In this document: positions 17,910-26,235 of the stretch, in pieces | Numbering within the stretch: position 1 is the first letter of the stretch | Layout of the letters: every line of letters begins with the position of its first letter | Source: SZUA-430 sp040080835 | GTDB lineage: Bacteria > Pseudomonadota > Alphaproteobacteria > Micropepsales > Micropepsaceae | Assembly (NCBI GenBank): GCA_040080835.1 | Contig: JBEBHP010000010.1 | Location: 108,669-172,668 of the forward strand | Length of the DNA stretch: 64,000 bases | Reading direction: 5' to 3' | The notes under the pieces: generated by a model | Seen by the model: only the letters and a program-made list of their open reading frames with translations | What the model was told of the DNA's origin: nothing | Databases searched by the model: none | Program-made: the position numbers and the translations under genes

Positions 17910-18730
17910 TCGATGCCTGCGAAGAACGTGTCGACGAGCTTGTTGAAATGAGCTGGCCGTTCGAAATAGGCCGAGTGTCCAGCGTCCGGGATGTGCGCGA
18001 CTTTAGCACCTGGCGTCTCGCGGGCCAGAGCGTCGGCTGCGAAAGGCGGTATCACGATGTCTTCGTCGCCAGAGATGAACAGGATCGGACATGCGATGCT
18101 TTTCAGGTCTTCAGGCGGACGCGTGCGGCTGGCCATGAGCTTGCTGCCAAGCGCGCCTTTGTCGAGCGCTGCGTTCTGGTCATCGATGTGGCGGTACAGA
18201 AGATGCAGCGCTGGTTGCTCGCGTGACATGCGTTCGCCGCCTGCCGGATGTATGCCACGCGCGAACAGTCCCTGCACTTTTGGAAACTCGGTCTGAAGCC
18301 ATGTGCCCAGGCGCGATCGTTCGGGTTCTGCGATCAAAAGCGGGTTGATCGTTCCAGTCGTGCCGGCAAGAACGATTGCTTTCAGACCGGCCGGATTGGT
18401 GAGGGCATATTCGACGGTGGTCCAGCCACCCATCGATTGCGCGACGATGCGACAATCCATGAGCTTCAAGTGAGAGACCAGCGCAGCGAGGTCGCTTGCG
18501 TACTCCTTCGGATCCGGTCCGCCTGCAAGTGGCGACGACGGTGCGAAACCTCTATGGGCAAACGTCACGCAAGTGTAGCGGTCTGCAAAATGCGCCACCT
18601 GCTGGAACCACGACACATGGTTGCCTCCAAGGCCATGCGCAAAGACAATGGCGGGACCAGAGCCTGTGACCTCGTAGTGGATCTTGCAATCCGGGCGCTC
18701 AAGCGTGCCGGTGGAACGGGGAAAGCTCAT
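17906..18730 (-). CDS. Alpha/beta-fold hydrolase
   Basis: 274 residues from ATG 18730 (MSFPRSTGTLERPD). The oxyanion region is FAHGLGGNHVSW, the nucleophile elbow is AQSMGGW, the acid lies near FISGDEDIVIP, and the histidine is in IPDAGHSAYFE. This is the layout of the haloperoxidase/esterase/3-oxoadipate-enol-lactonase type. It is the first gene of the operon and has a terminator hairpin just upstream that separates it from the preceding gene. Confidence 0.9.
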   Translation of the reverse strand: MSFPRSTGTLERPDCKIHYEVTGSGPAIVFAHGLGGNHVSWFQQVAHFADRYTCVTFAHRGFAPSSPLAGGPDPKEYASDLAALVSHLKLMDCRIVAQSMGGWTTVEYALTNPAGLKAIVLAGTTGTINPLLIAEPERSRLGTWLQTEFPKVQGLFARGIHPAGGERMSREQPALHLLYRHIDDQNAALDKGALGSKLMASRTRPPEDLKSIACPILFISGDEDIVIPPFAADALARETPGAKVAHIPDAGHSAYFERPAHFNKLVDTFFAGIE

Positions 18731-18742
18731 TCGACCCTCGCA

Positions 18743-18773
18743 AATGAATGCGGCGTCCGTTGGGACGCCGCAT
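18743..18773 (-). terminator. Terminator hairpin
   Basis: An 11-bp stem (ATGCGGCGTCC / GGACGCCGCAT) with a GTTG loop lies between two minus-strand genes, with a T-containing tail on the minus strand. It probably ends the transcript of the 131-residue secreted protein gene before the hydrolase operon. Confidence 0.65.
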
Positions 18774-18821
18774 GGAGGCTTCATAGTATGCGAGGACTGC
18801 GTGCAGTCAACGCGAACGGGA

Positions 18822-19217
18822 TTATTGTCCCGCGACGATCGTCACATCGACGTCGACCGGCTTGCCGTCAGCGCTCATGCCCTTGGATTTCCAGGTGTCG
18901 CCGACCTTGTCGCCCATCAAGGGGACGCAGCGTTCCTTGCCGGCCTCGAATGGGCCGAAGGTTGCTTCGGCGGTCAAGCAAACCTTGTCACCATCAACGC
19001 GCCACTTGCCCTTTGAGCTTGTCGCGGGCTTGCCGGGCTGGGTGCTTGTCACTGTGAAGGTTCCAGCCTTGTCATAGTGAAACTTCGTGACGGTGCCGTC
19101 TGGCGCTGTCGCGACGACGGTATTGCCATAGCGGGCTTCCATGTTGCCGGCCCAGGCGGCGCCTGCGAGCATAATGGCAGCAGCAGCTGTGGCGAATACG
19201 CGCGTGAATGTTTTCAT
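18822..19217 (-). CDS. Small periplasmic protein of unknown function
   Basis: 131 residues from ATG 19217. A signal peptide (MKTFTRVFATAAAAIMLAGAAWA) is followed by a compact beta-rich domain, with repeated GTVTKFHYDKAGTFTVT and GKWRVDGDKVCLTAEATFG motifs and two cysteines (VCLT, RCVPL). I have seen similar short proteins annotated only as hypothetical. No neighbours suggest a role. Confidence 0.65.
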   Translation of the reverse strand: MKTFTRVFATAAAAIMLAGAAWAGNMEARYGNTVVATAPDGTVTKFHYDKAGTFTVTSTQPGKPATSSKGKWRVDGDKVCLTAEATFGPFEAGKERCVPLMGDKVGDTWKSKGMSADGKPVDVDVTIVAGQ

Positions 19218-19360
19218 GTGGGGGATCCTTGTTGAATTCTGGCGGGGGCGCGCCGGATGGCGCTGGCCTGATGCCGCGCGGAACCTAGACCAGACGATCT
19301 GAGAATGCACGACGGTTGCAGGTTGCGGAAAAAACTGTCCCTATATCCCTGCGGGAAGAT

Positions 19361-20413
19361 TTACGCCCAACTGCCCAGTACCAGTCGCGCAACTGCGCTC
19401 TGGAACCTGGCGAGTTCCGTTGCGCCGAGTGTCGCACCTTCAACAAAAACGACGATAGCGATTTTTCTGGTTCCCGACTTGTAAGTCGCAAGGCCAGAGT
19501 CGTTGAAGGCTGCGATCGCACCCTGAATCGTCCTGCTTTGACCGCCGCGATGTGCCAGCGTCCAGCCGGGCAACATGCCGGCATTCAGCCGGTCGGCACC
19601 TGTCTTTGACCGGCGCATCAGTTCGAGCAAAAATGCAGTGTGCTGCAACTCGAGCAAGTGTCCGCTCATCATCTTGAAGTACAGCGACACGATAGCCCGC
19701 GGGCTTGTTGTGTCACGTGGATCGCGAAGAAAGCGATCGATCGCCTGCTTCTGCTTGTCCTCGCCAAGACCCATGATGGCCGCATCGAATTTTGCGGCGT
19801 CGGCATAGTCCGTGCTTGGGCTGAGGCCCACGGCTTCGGCCTGCCGCACGCGCTCGTACCGGTCGATGCGGAGGCCTTCGAGACCACCGATCTTCTTCAA
19901 CTCGGCCTGGAACAATTCCGGACCGCCACCCAATTTCAACAAGGCGTCTGTTGCCGTGTTATCGCCATTGAGCAGCATGTGTTCAATGAGCTGGCGCGCG
20001 GTAAAGTTTGTCGACTTTGCGCGAAGACGTTTTGCAAGTGGCGAACGGCCCGGCGAGATGTCAGCATCGCTGAGCCGCACAATCTTGTTCAGGTTTGCGC
20101 TGCCCTGCTCGACCATCTGCATGTACGCGACTGCAATCGGCAGATGGCTCAGGCTTTGCATCGGGAACAGTTCGCCTTCCCGCAGGAAGGCCGTCCTTCC
20201 CTTGACCAGATCAACAGCGGCGAAGCCCACCCTGGCGAGGCCCGCTGCCTGCGCGAGTTCCGACACCTTCCTTTCAAGGTCGTGGTCGGGCGCGCCCAGA
20301 TTGGCCACGTCGAACGGCAGCGCGCCAACGGTGTCGGCGCGTGCAGCCGACGGAATGAGGGCTGAGGCCATCGCCAGGGACAGCAGTTGGCGTCGTGAAA
20401 TCGGGATCGTCAT
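19361..20413 (-). CDS. Class A beta-lactamase-like serine hydrolase with altered motifs
   Basis: 350 residues with a Tat-like signal (SRRQLLSLAMASALIPSAARA). The fold is that of class A beta-lactamases: FPMQSLSHLPIAVAYMQ, then LLNGDNTATDALL, then RIDRYE. The catalytic motifs are changed: SxxK reads S87-L-S-H90, SDN reads GDN, and KTG reads HRG. The Glu166 equivalent appears kept (E187). It is probably not an ordinary lactamase; it may be a peptidase/esterase or a binding protein. It lies 76 bases downstream of ald on the same strand. Confidence 0.78.
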   Translation of the reverse strand: MTIPISRRQLLSLAMASALIPSAARADTVGALPFDVANLGAPDHDLERKVSELAQAAGLARVGFAAVDLVKGRTAFLREGELFPMQSLSHLPIAVAYMQMVEQGSANLNKIVRLSDADISPGRSPLAKRLRAKSTNFTARQLIEHMLLNGDNTATDALLKLGGGPELFQAELKKIGGLEGLRIDRYERVRQAEAVGLSPSTDYADAAKFDAAIMGLGEDKQKQAIDRFLRDPRDTTSPRAIVSLYFKMMSGHLLELQHTAFLLELMRRSKTGADRLNAGMLPGWTLAHRGGQSRTIQGAIAAFNDSGLATYKSGTRKIAIVVFVEGATLGATELARFQSAVARLVLGSWA

Positions 20414-20489
20414 GTTTCCAGTTCCTGCGGCGCTTTTCCTAGCGCAAAAGGGGGCCGCAGGTCAGTGACGGATGAACGCGCGCGCCCCT

Positions 20490-21608
20490 TTAGCGCGGCA
20501 GGGCCCGTTCCGGTGGCGTATATTCGCGTTTCTGGAAGTCTGCGACCGCCTGATAGGTGAGTGCACCACGATGGATATTCAGGCCTGCGAGCAGATGCGG
20601 GTTCTCCCTGCAGGCTTTTGTGTACCCCTTGTCGGCCAGCGCGAGGGTGAATGGAAGCGTGGCATTGTTCAACGCAAACGTCGAGGTGCGCGCTACCGCG
20701 CCCGGCATGTTGGCGACACAATAGTGGACGACATCACCCACGCGGTAGGTGGGCTGGGCATGGGTTGTCGGGCGCGATGTTTCAGCGCATCCGCCCTGAT
20801 CGATCGCGACGTCAACGAGGACTGAGCCTTTCTTCATCCGCTTGACCATCGACTCCGAGATCAGTTTCGGAGCGGCGGCGCCAGGCAGCAAGACTGCGCC
20901 GATGACGAGATCGGCACTCAGGACCTGTTCCTCGATGGCGTCGATCGTTGAGTAGATCGTATTCAGCATGGCGCCGAACTGAAGGTCGAGTTCCGCGAGG
21001 CGCGGCAGGCTGCGATCAATGACGGTGACGTGTGCCTCGAGCCCCATCGCCATGCGGGCGGCATTGGCGCCTACAACTCCACCTCCAATGATGACTACCT
21101 TGGCTGCGGGCACGCCGGGGACACCACCAAGCAGCATGCCACGTCCACCCTGCTCCATCTCAAGGCAATGGGCGCCGGCCTGGATCGACATGCGACCAGC
21201 CACTTCCGACATTGGAGCGAGAAGTGGAAGACCGCCGCGCGCATCCGTGACAGTTTCATACGCGATGCCAACACAGTCCGACTTCAACAGACCTTCGGTC
21301 TGCTCCGGGTCCGGCGCGAGATGCAGGTAGGTGAACAACACCTGCCCTGCGCGAAGCATCTTGATCTCCTGGGGTTGCGGCTCCTTCACCTTCACGATCA
21401 TGTCTGCCTTTGCGAACACGTCTGACGCCGCAGGTGCGATTTCTGCTCCAACGGATTTGTACATGTCGTCGGTCAGGCCAATCGCAACGCCGGCGAGAGA
21501 CTGGACGATCACTTTGTGGCCATGTGCAATGAGTTCGCGCACGGATGATGGCGTCAGGCCGACGCGGTATTCATGGACCTTCACTTCTTTCGGAACACCG
21601 ACAAGCAT
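20490..21608 (-). CDS. ald: Alanine dehydrogenase
   Basis: 372 residues, the normal length. It opens MLVGVPKEVKVHEYRVGLTP and carries the AlaDH substrate and NAD sites: KVKEPQPQE, HLAPDPEQT, VVIIGGGVVGANAARMAMGLEAHVTVID (GxGxxG Rossmann), and SVLVDVAIDQGGCAETSRPTTH. It oxidises L-alanine to pyruvate and ammonia. The gene is 30 bases downstream of the aminotransferase gene, which produces alanine, so the pair can recycle pyruvate. Confidence 0.97.
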   Translation of the reverse strand: MLVGVPKEVKVHEYRVGLTPSSVRELIAHGHKVIVQSLAGVAIGLTDDMYKSVGAEIAPAASDVFAKADMIVKVKEPQPQEIKMLRAGQVLFTYLHLAPDPEQTEGLLKSDCVGIAYETVTDARGGLPLLAPMSEVAGRMSIQAGAHCLEMEQGGRGMLLGGVPGVPAAKVVIIGGGVVGANAARMAMGLEAHVTVIDRSLPRLAELDLQFGAMLNTIYSTIDAIEEQVLSADLVIGAVLLPGAAAPKLISESMVKRMKKGSVLVDVAIDQGGCAETSRPTTHAQPTYRVGDVVHYCVANMPGAVARTSTFALNNATLPFTLALADKGYTKACRENPHLLAGLNIHRGALTYQAVADFQKREYTPPERALPR

Positions 21609-21638
21609 CTCTTGGTTCCCCTGAGGAAATTGGTTTCT

Positions 21639-22958
21639 TTAAGACAGGCGGCGCAGCACGCGCTCTACGCCCGCGACCAGCCGTTCAATGTGGCTCTGTT
21701 CTGCAACGAGAGCGGGTCCCAAGGCAATTGTGTCTCCGCCGACGCGCAGCACAATATTTTCATCGAAAAAGGCTCTGCAAATTGCTTCGTGCCCCCGCTT
21801 GCCCGGCGCGCCGGCAGCGGGTTCAAGGTCGATTGCGGCGGCTGTGCCTGCATTGCGGATATCGGCAACAAAAGGCGCGCCCTTCAGCGTATGAACGGCC
21901 TCTTCGAGCCATTTTTCGATCTTCTTGCCGCGTTCAAAAAGTTGCTCGTCGCGATAGACATCGAGTGTGGCAAGCGCGGCGGCGGCGGCTACGGGGTGTC
22001 CTGAATAGGTGTAGCCGTGAAAGAGTTCGATCTGCCAGTCGTTTTTCTGTTGAAAGGCGTCATAAATCGGTCCGGTCGCAATCACGCCACCCATGGGGAT
22101 CACCCCGTTGGTTACGCCCTTGGCAAAGGTGATCATGTCGGGCGTGACGTCATAGCGCTCGGCGGCCGTTGATGTTCCCATGCGGCCGAACATGGTGATG
22201 ACCTCATCAAAAATCAGAAGGATGGCGTGCTTTGTGCAGAGCTCGCGCAGACGCTTGAGATAACCCTTTGGTGGTGGCAGCACGCCGGTTGAACCTGCCA
22301 TCGGCTCGACGATGACGGCCGCGATCGTATCGCCATGCAGGGCAACTAGTTCCTCGAGGCTGTCCGCAAAATGAGCGCCATATTCCGGTTCCCCCTTCGT
22401 GAAGGCCTGCTTGCTGCGGTCGTACGTCGCCGGCAGATGGTCAACGTTTGGCAACAGCTGGCCAAACGCCTTCCGGTTATTCACGATGCCGCCGACTGAC
22501 ATGCCGCCGAAGTTCGTGCCATGATAGCCGCGCATGCGGCCGATCAGTTTCGTCTTGTGCGCCTCGCCTCTCGCGCGCCAATAGCCCAGCGCGATCTTCA
22601 ACGCAGAGTCGGCCGCTTCAGATCCGGAGTTACAGAAGAAAACGTGGTCGAGCCCCTTGGGTGCCATCAGCGCCACGCGTGTTGCAAGTTCGATCACCTT
22701 GGGATGCGCAAACTGAAAAGTCGGCGCGAAGTCCAGCTCCTGGACCTGGGAGGCAATGGCTGCAGAAATCGCAGGATGTCCATGTCCCGCCAGCGAGCAC
22801 CAGAGCCCCGCCAGTCCGTCAAGCAGTTCGCGTCCTTGCGGATCGTAGTAGTGCATGCCCTTGCCGCGGGCGATCAGTCTGGGTGCAGACTTGAATTGCC
22901 GATTGGGCGTGAATGGCAGCCAGATGGCGTCGTTGGCATTCGGGGCTGATGTCTGCAT
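21639..22958 (-). CDS. Class III omega-amino-acid:pyruvate aminotransferase
   Basis: 439 residues, PLP-dependent fold type I. WLPFTPNRQFKSAPRL near the N-terminus and LDGLAGLWCSLAGHGHP are typical of beta-alanine/omega-amino acid:pyruvate transaminases. Other marks are FCNSGSEAADSALKIA, LIFDEVITMFGRMG, the PLP lysine in TFAKGVTNG, and HGYTYSGHPVA. It moves an amino group from an omega-amino acid or amine to pyruvate, forming alanine. It is divergent from the polyamine-type importer genes, so a di- or polyamine-derived substrate is plausible. Confidence 0.92.
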   Translation of the reverse strand: MQTSAPNANDAIWLPFTPNRQFKSAPRLIARGKGMHYYDPQGRELLDGLAGLWCSLAGHGHPAISAAIASQVQELDFAPTFQFAHPKVIELATRVALMAPKGLDHVFFCNSGSEAADSALKIALGYWRARGEAHKTKLIGRMRGYHGTNFGGMSVGGIVNNRKAFGQLLPNVDHLPATYDRSKQAFTKGEPEYGAHFADSLEELVALHGDTIAAVIVEPMAGSTGVLPPPKGYLKRLRELCTKHAILLIFDEVITMFGRMGTSTAAERYDVTPDMITFAKGVTNGVIPMGGVIATGPIYDAFQQKNDWQIELFHGYTYSGHPVAAAAALATLDVYRDEQLFERGKKIEKWLEEAVHTLKGAPFVADIRNAGTAAAIDLEPAAGAPGKRGHEAICRAFFDENIVLRVGGDTIALGPALVAEQSHIERLVAGVERVLRRLS

Positions 22959-23224
22959 GGTATCCTGTCGATTTGACTGGCGATTTATAACATGTGCACT
23001 GCGTGCTTCCGGGCCTGCGACGAGACACTAAACAGTGCCCTTTCCACAACTTGCAGATGGAGTGTGCTGCCCGATTGCCGAGATAGGCGAGTTATGTCCA
23101 CGTTCTTAGCCTAAATCCAAGAAACCTCGTGCAGCAGGTTGTGCTTTTCATTAACCTCTCTTCACTTTAGGATCAAAGGGCCTTGTGCATGGTAGGGGAA
23201 ACGGGTTTCGTCCGCGTCTAACAT

Positions 23225-24973
23225 ATGTCGACTGAAACAAAAGACGCTCCGGCAAAAGCTCCTTCAAAGGGGTTTTCGCTAAGATCTCGACTGCTTGGCA
23301 TTCCTGTAGAGGGATCGCCTGAGGCTGCTGCGTCTGTTGACGAGACGCAAAGCGCCGACGAACCACAGGCCACTGAAGCATCAGTCGAGCAGGCGGCTGT
23401 CGATGCTCCCGTAGCCACCGCGCCAGCCGATGACAATGAGGAAGCGGACGAGCCGCCCCGCGTCGGGATGGCTCTCGCGCCCAAACGTTCGCTTCTGTCG
23501 ATGGCATTCGGCATCAGCGACAAGAAGGCGAAAGCCGAGAAGGCGAAGTTTGAAGAGGCAGTCGTCGGCACACCCGCGCCGCCTGCAGAAGCCGAGCCCC
23601 AGCCTGACGCTGCGAGCGACCCGCAAACAGAAACCGTCGCACCGGAATCCGTGAGTGCCGAAGAGCCTGCTGTTCAGGCTCCACCCGAACCAGTTGCTGA
23701 AGTGCCTCAGCCACCGCCTGCCCCAGAGCCTGCGCGTGGACGCCTGTTCTCGCTGTTGCGCGGCCAGCCAAAGGCTGAGCCTGAGTTGCGGGAAGCTTTT
23801 GGAGGCCTTTCTGAACCTGCTCAGGCGAAGGAAGCTGAGCCCGAAGTCGAACGCGTTCCCTCGCCGATCGAAGTCGAACCAGAACCCGCGCCGCAGGAAA
23901 CACCTTTCGTACGCTTCAGCGGTGTTACCAAGACCTATGACGGCATCAACCTGGTCGTCAAAGGGCTGGACCTTGAAATCGCCAGAGGTGAGTTCCTGAC
24001 GCTGCTCGGACCTTCAGGTTCAGGCAAGACGACCACGTTGATGATGCTGGCAGGCTTTGAGCAGCCGACGTCGGGTGACATACAGCTCAACGGAACGACG
24101 CTCACCGAGACCCCGCCGCACAAGCGCGGTCTTGGCTTTGTGTTCCAGAATTATGCCCTGTTCCCACACATGACTGTGCAGGAAAACGTTTCGTTCCCGC
24201 TGGAAGTCCGGCACATCCGGGGCAGCGAGATCAAAGCTCGCGTTGCGAAAGCGCTGAGCATGGTCGAGCTTGCAGGCTTCGACAAACGCAAGCCGCACCA
24301 GCTGTCCGGTGGCCAGCAGCAGCGCGTGGCCATGGCCCGCGCGCTCGTGTTCGATCCCGAACTTGTGCTGATGGACGAACCGCTCGGCGCGCTGGACAAG
24401 CATCTGCGCGAACAGATGCAGTATGAACTGAAGCGGCTGCACCGCGAGCTTGGGGTGACGATTGTATATGTCACGCATGACCAGAGCGAAGCGCTGACGC
24501 TGTCAGACCGCATTGCCGTGTTCCATGAAGGCATCATCCAGCAACTTGATACGCCTGCACGCGTCTACCAGCAGCCTGCCAACGCGTTCGTTGCCGGCTT
24601 CATCGGCGAGAACAATGCGCTACCCGGCAAGGTCATTGCGATCAAGGACGGTGCGTGCGTCGTGGAACTGATCGGCGGGTCGCGCGTGAAAGCGCTGAAC
24701 GGCAATTGCGACACGATCGGACAGACTGGCGTGGTTTGCGTGCGCCCCGAAAACCTTTCAATTTCCGCCGAAACGACCCCGGGCGGCAATCATGTTGCAG
24801 CGCTGATCGAAGACTTCATCTTCCATGGCGACCATGTGCGCGTGAAACTGTCGGCACCCGGAATGAGTGAGATTTATGTGAAGACGCCTGCGCGCGGCAC
24901 CCATCTCCCCGCAAAAGGCGTGGCTGTCACGCTGTGCTGGGAGCCTGCGTCCGCGCGCGCGTTCGCGTCTTGA
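23225..24973 (+). CDS. potA: Polyamine-type ABC importer ATPase (PotA-like) with long N-terminal extension
   Basis: 582 residues; normal PotA is about 370. Residues 227-582 are the ATPase: Walker A GPSGSGKTT (262-270), LSGGQQQRVAMARAL, VLMDEPLGALD, YVTHDQSEAL, and a C-terminal TOBE domain (VRPENLSIS). Residues 1-226 are acidic, Pro/Ala-rich and probably disordered. They hold three short basic-hydrophobic motifs, at 15-29 (SKGFSLRSRLLGIP), 87-101 (KRSLLSMAFGISDKK) and 170-183 (ARGRLFSLLRGQP). It is the first gene of a four-gene importer operon. Confidence 0.93.
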   Translation: MSTETKDAPAKAPSKGFSLRSRLLGIPVEGSPEAAASVDETQSADEPQATEASVEQAAVDAPVATAPADDNEEADEPPRVGMALAPKRSLLSMAFGISDKKAKAEKAKFEEAVVGTPAPPAEAEPQPDAASDPQTETVAPESVSAEEPAVQAPPEPVAEVPQPPPAPEPARGRLFSLLRGQPKAEPELREAFGGLSEPAQAKEAEPEVERVPSPIEVEPEPAPQETPFVRFSGVTKTYDGINLVVKGLDLEIARGEFLTLLGPSGSGKTTTLMMLAGFEQPTSGDIQLNGTTLTETPPHKRGLGFVFQNYALFPHMTVQENVSFPLEVRHIRGSEIKARVAKALSMVELAGFDKRKPHQLSGGQQQRVAMARALVFDPELVLMDEPLGALDKHLREQMQYELKRLHRELGVTIVYVTHDQSEALTLSDRIAVFHEGIIQQLDTPARVYQQPANAFVAGFIGENNALPGKVIAIKDGACVVELIGGSRVKALNGNCDTIGQTGVVCVRPENLSISAETTPGGNHVAALIEDFIFHGDHVRVKLSAPGMSEIYVKTPARGTHLPAKGVAVTLCWEPASARAFAS

Positions 24974-25011
24974 TGCCCTTGTCATAACCAACATCCTACT
25001 GAGGAATACGC

Positions 25012-26214
25012 ATGGGACGGACAACCACGATCATTATCGCTGCCGCCGCCGCCGTTGTTATTCTTGCCGGCGTGCTGCTTTTCATGCTGGGCCGCGGAAC
25101 CGAGAAAGACGTCAACCAGCTTGATGCAGAGCTGTCAGACATGAAGCTGCCGAATGCCGATGGCACGGCAGGCGCCGGGGGTACGAAACCGACTGGCGCA
25201 TCGCTCGTCGTTGTATCGTGGGGTGGAGCCTACACGAAGAGCCAGGTCGAGGCCTATCACAAGCCTTACGAAGCCAAAACCGGAACCAAGATCAACTCGA
25301 TCGACTACAATGGCGGCATTGCAGAAATCAAGGCCATGGTTGAGGCGAACAACGTGACCTGGGATGTGGTCGACATGGAAATCGCTGACGCCCAGCGCGC
25401 CTGCGATGAAGGTCTGCTCGAGAAGATCGATGCCGGAACGCTGCCTGCGGCTCCTGATGGGACGCCGGCTGTCCAGGACTTCGTGGCCAATGGCATCACG
25501 CCCTGCGCGGTCACCACGATCCTCTTCAGCCATATCGTCGCCTATGACACGACGAAGTTCGAAACCAGGCAACCGACCAAACTGGCGGACTTCTTTGACG
25601 TGAAGAACTTCCCCGGCAAGCGCGGCATGCGCAAGCAGAGCCCGAAGATCAACCTTGAGATGGCGCTTCGGGCGGATGGCGTACCAGGCGACAAAGTCTA
25701 TGAAGTGCTTGGCACCAAAGCTGGTGTCGACCGCGCGCTCAAGAAGATAGACACGATCAAGAACGATGTCGTGTGGTGGGAAACCGGTGCGCAGCCACCG
25801 CAGTTGCTGGCTGACGGCGAAGTCACGATGACCACGGCGTACAATGGCCGCATCTTCGACGCGCAGGTTTCGGAGAACAAGCCGTTCAAGATCATCTGGG
25901 ATGGACAGCTTCAGGAACTCGACGTGCTTGCGATCGTGAAGGGCTCGAAGAACCTGAGCGAGGCTGTGCAGTTCGTTTCGTTTGCAACCGACACACAGCG
26001 CCTTGCAGACCAGGCGAAGTGGATTGCCTATGGCCCGGCGCGCAAGTCGTCGCTGCTGCTCGTGGGCAAGTTCGAAGGCAAGGACATCGACATGCAGCCA
26101 AACATGCCGAACGCGCCGGAGAATGCGAAGAACGCAATCCAGATTGACTTCGTCTGGTGGGCTGATCACCAGGAAGAGCTCAATCAGCGCTGGGCAGCGT
26201 GGTTGGCCAAGTAA
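25012..26214 (+). CDS. Polyamine-type ABC importer substrate-binding protein (PotD/PotF-like), membrane tethered
   Basis: 400 residues. The binding domain starts near residue 65 (LVVVSWGGAYTKSQVEAYHKPYEAKTG) and has VDMEIADAQRACDEGLLEKID, and FVSFATDTQRLADQAKW. The N-terminus is a strong membrane segment (residues 6-26) followed by charged GRGTEKD and a Gly-rich linker. There is no clear cleavage site or lipobox, so it may stay anchored. GAGGAA lies before the ATG. It probably binds a polyamine or similar cation; the ligand is not proven. Confidence 0.9.
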   Translation: MGRTTTIIIAAAAAVVILAGVLLFMLGRGTEKDVNQLDAELSDMKLPNADGTAGAGGTKPTGASLVVVSWGGAYTKSQVEAYHKPYEAKTGTKINSIDYNGGIAEIKAMVEANNVTWDVVDMEIADAQRACDEGLLEKIDAGTLPAAPDGTPAVQDFVANGITPCAVTTILFSHIVAYDTTKFETRQPTKLADFFDVKNFPGKRGMRKQSPKINLEMALRADGVPGDKVYEVLGTKAGVDRALKKIDTIKNDVVWWETGAQPPQLLADGEVTMTTAYNGRIFDAQVSENKPFKIIWDGQLQELDVLAIVKGSKNLSEAVQFVSFATDTQRLADQAKWIAYGPARKSSLLLVGKFEGKDIDMQPNMPNAPENAKNAIQIDFVWWADHQEELNQRWAAWLAK

Positions 26215-26235
26215 GCCAGCCACCAGGGGGATGGG

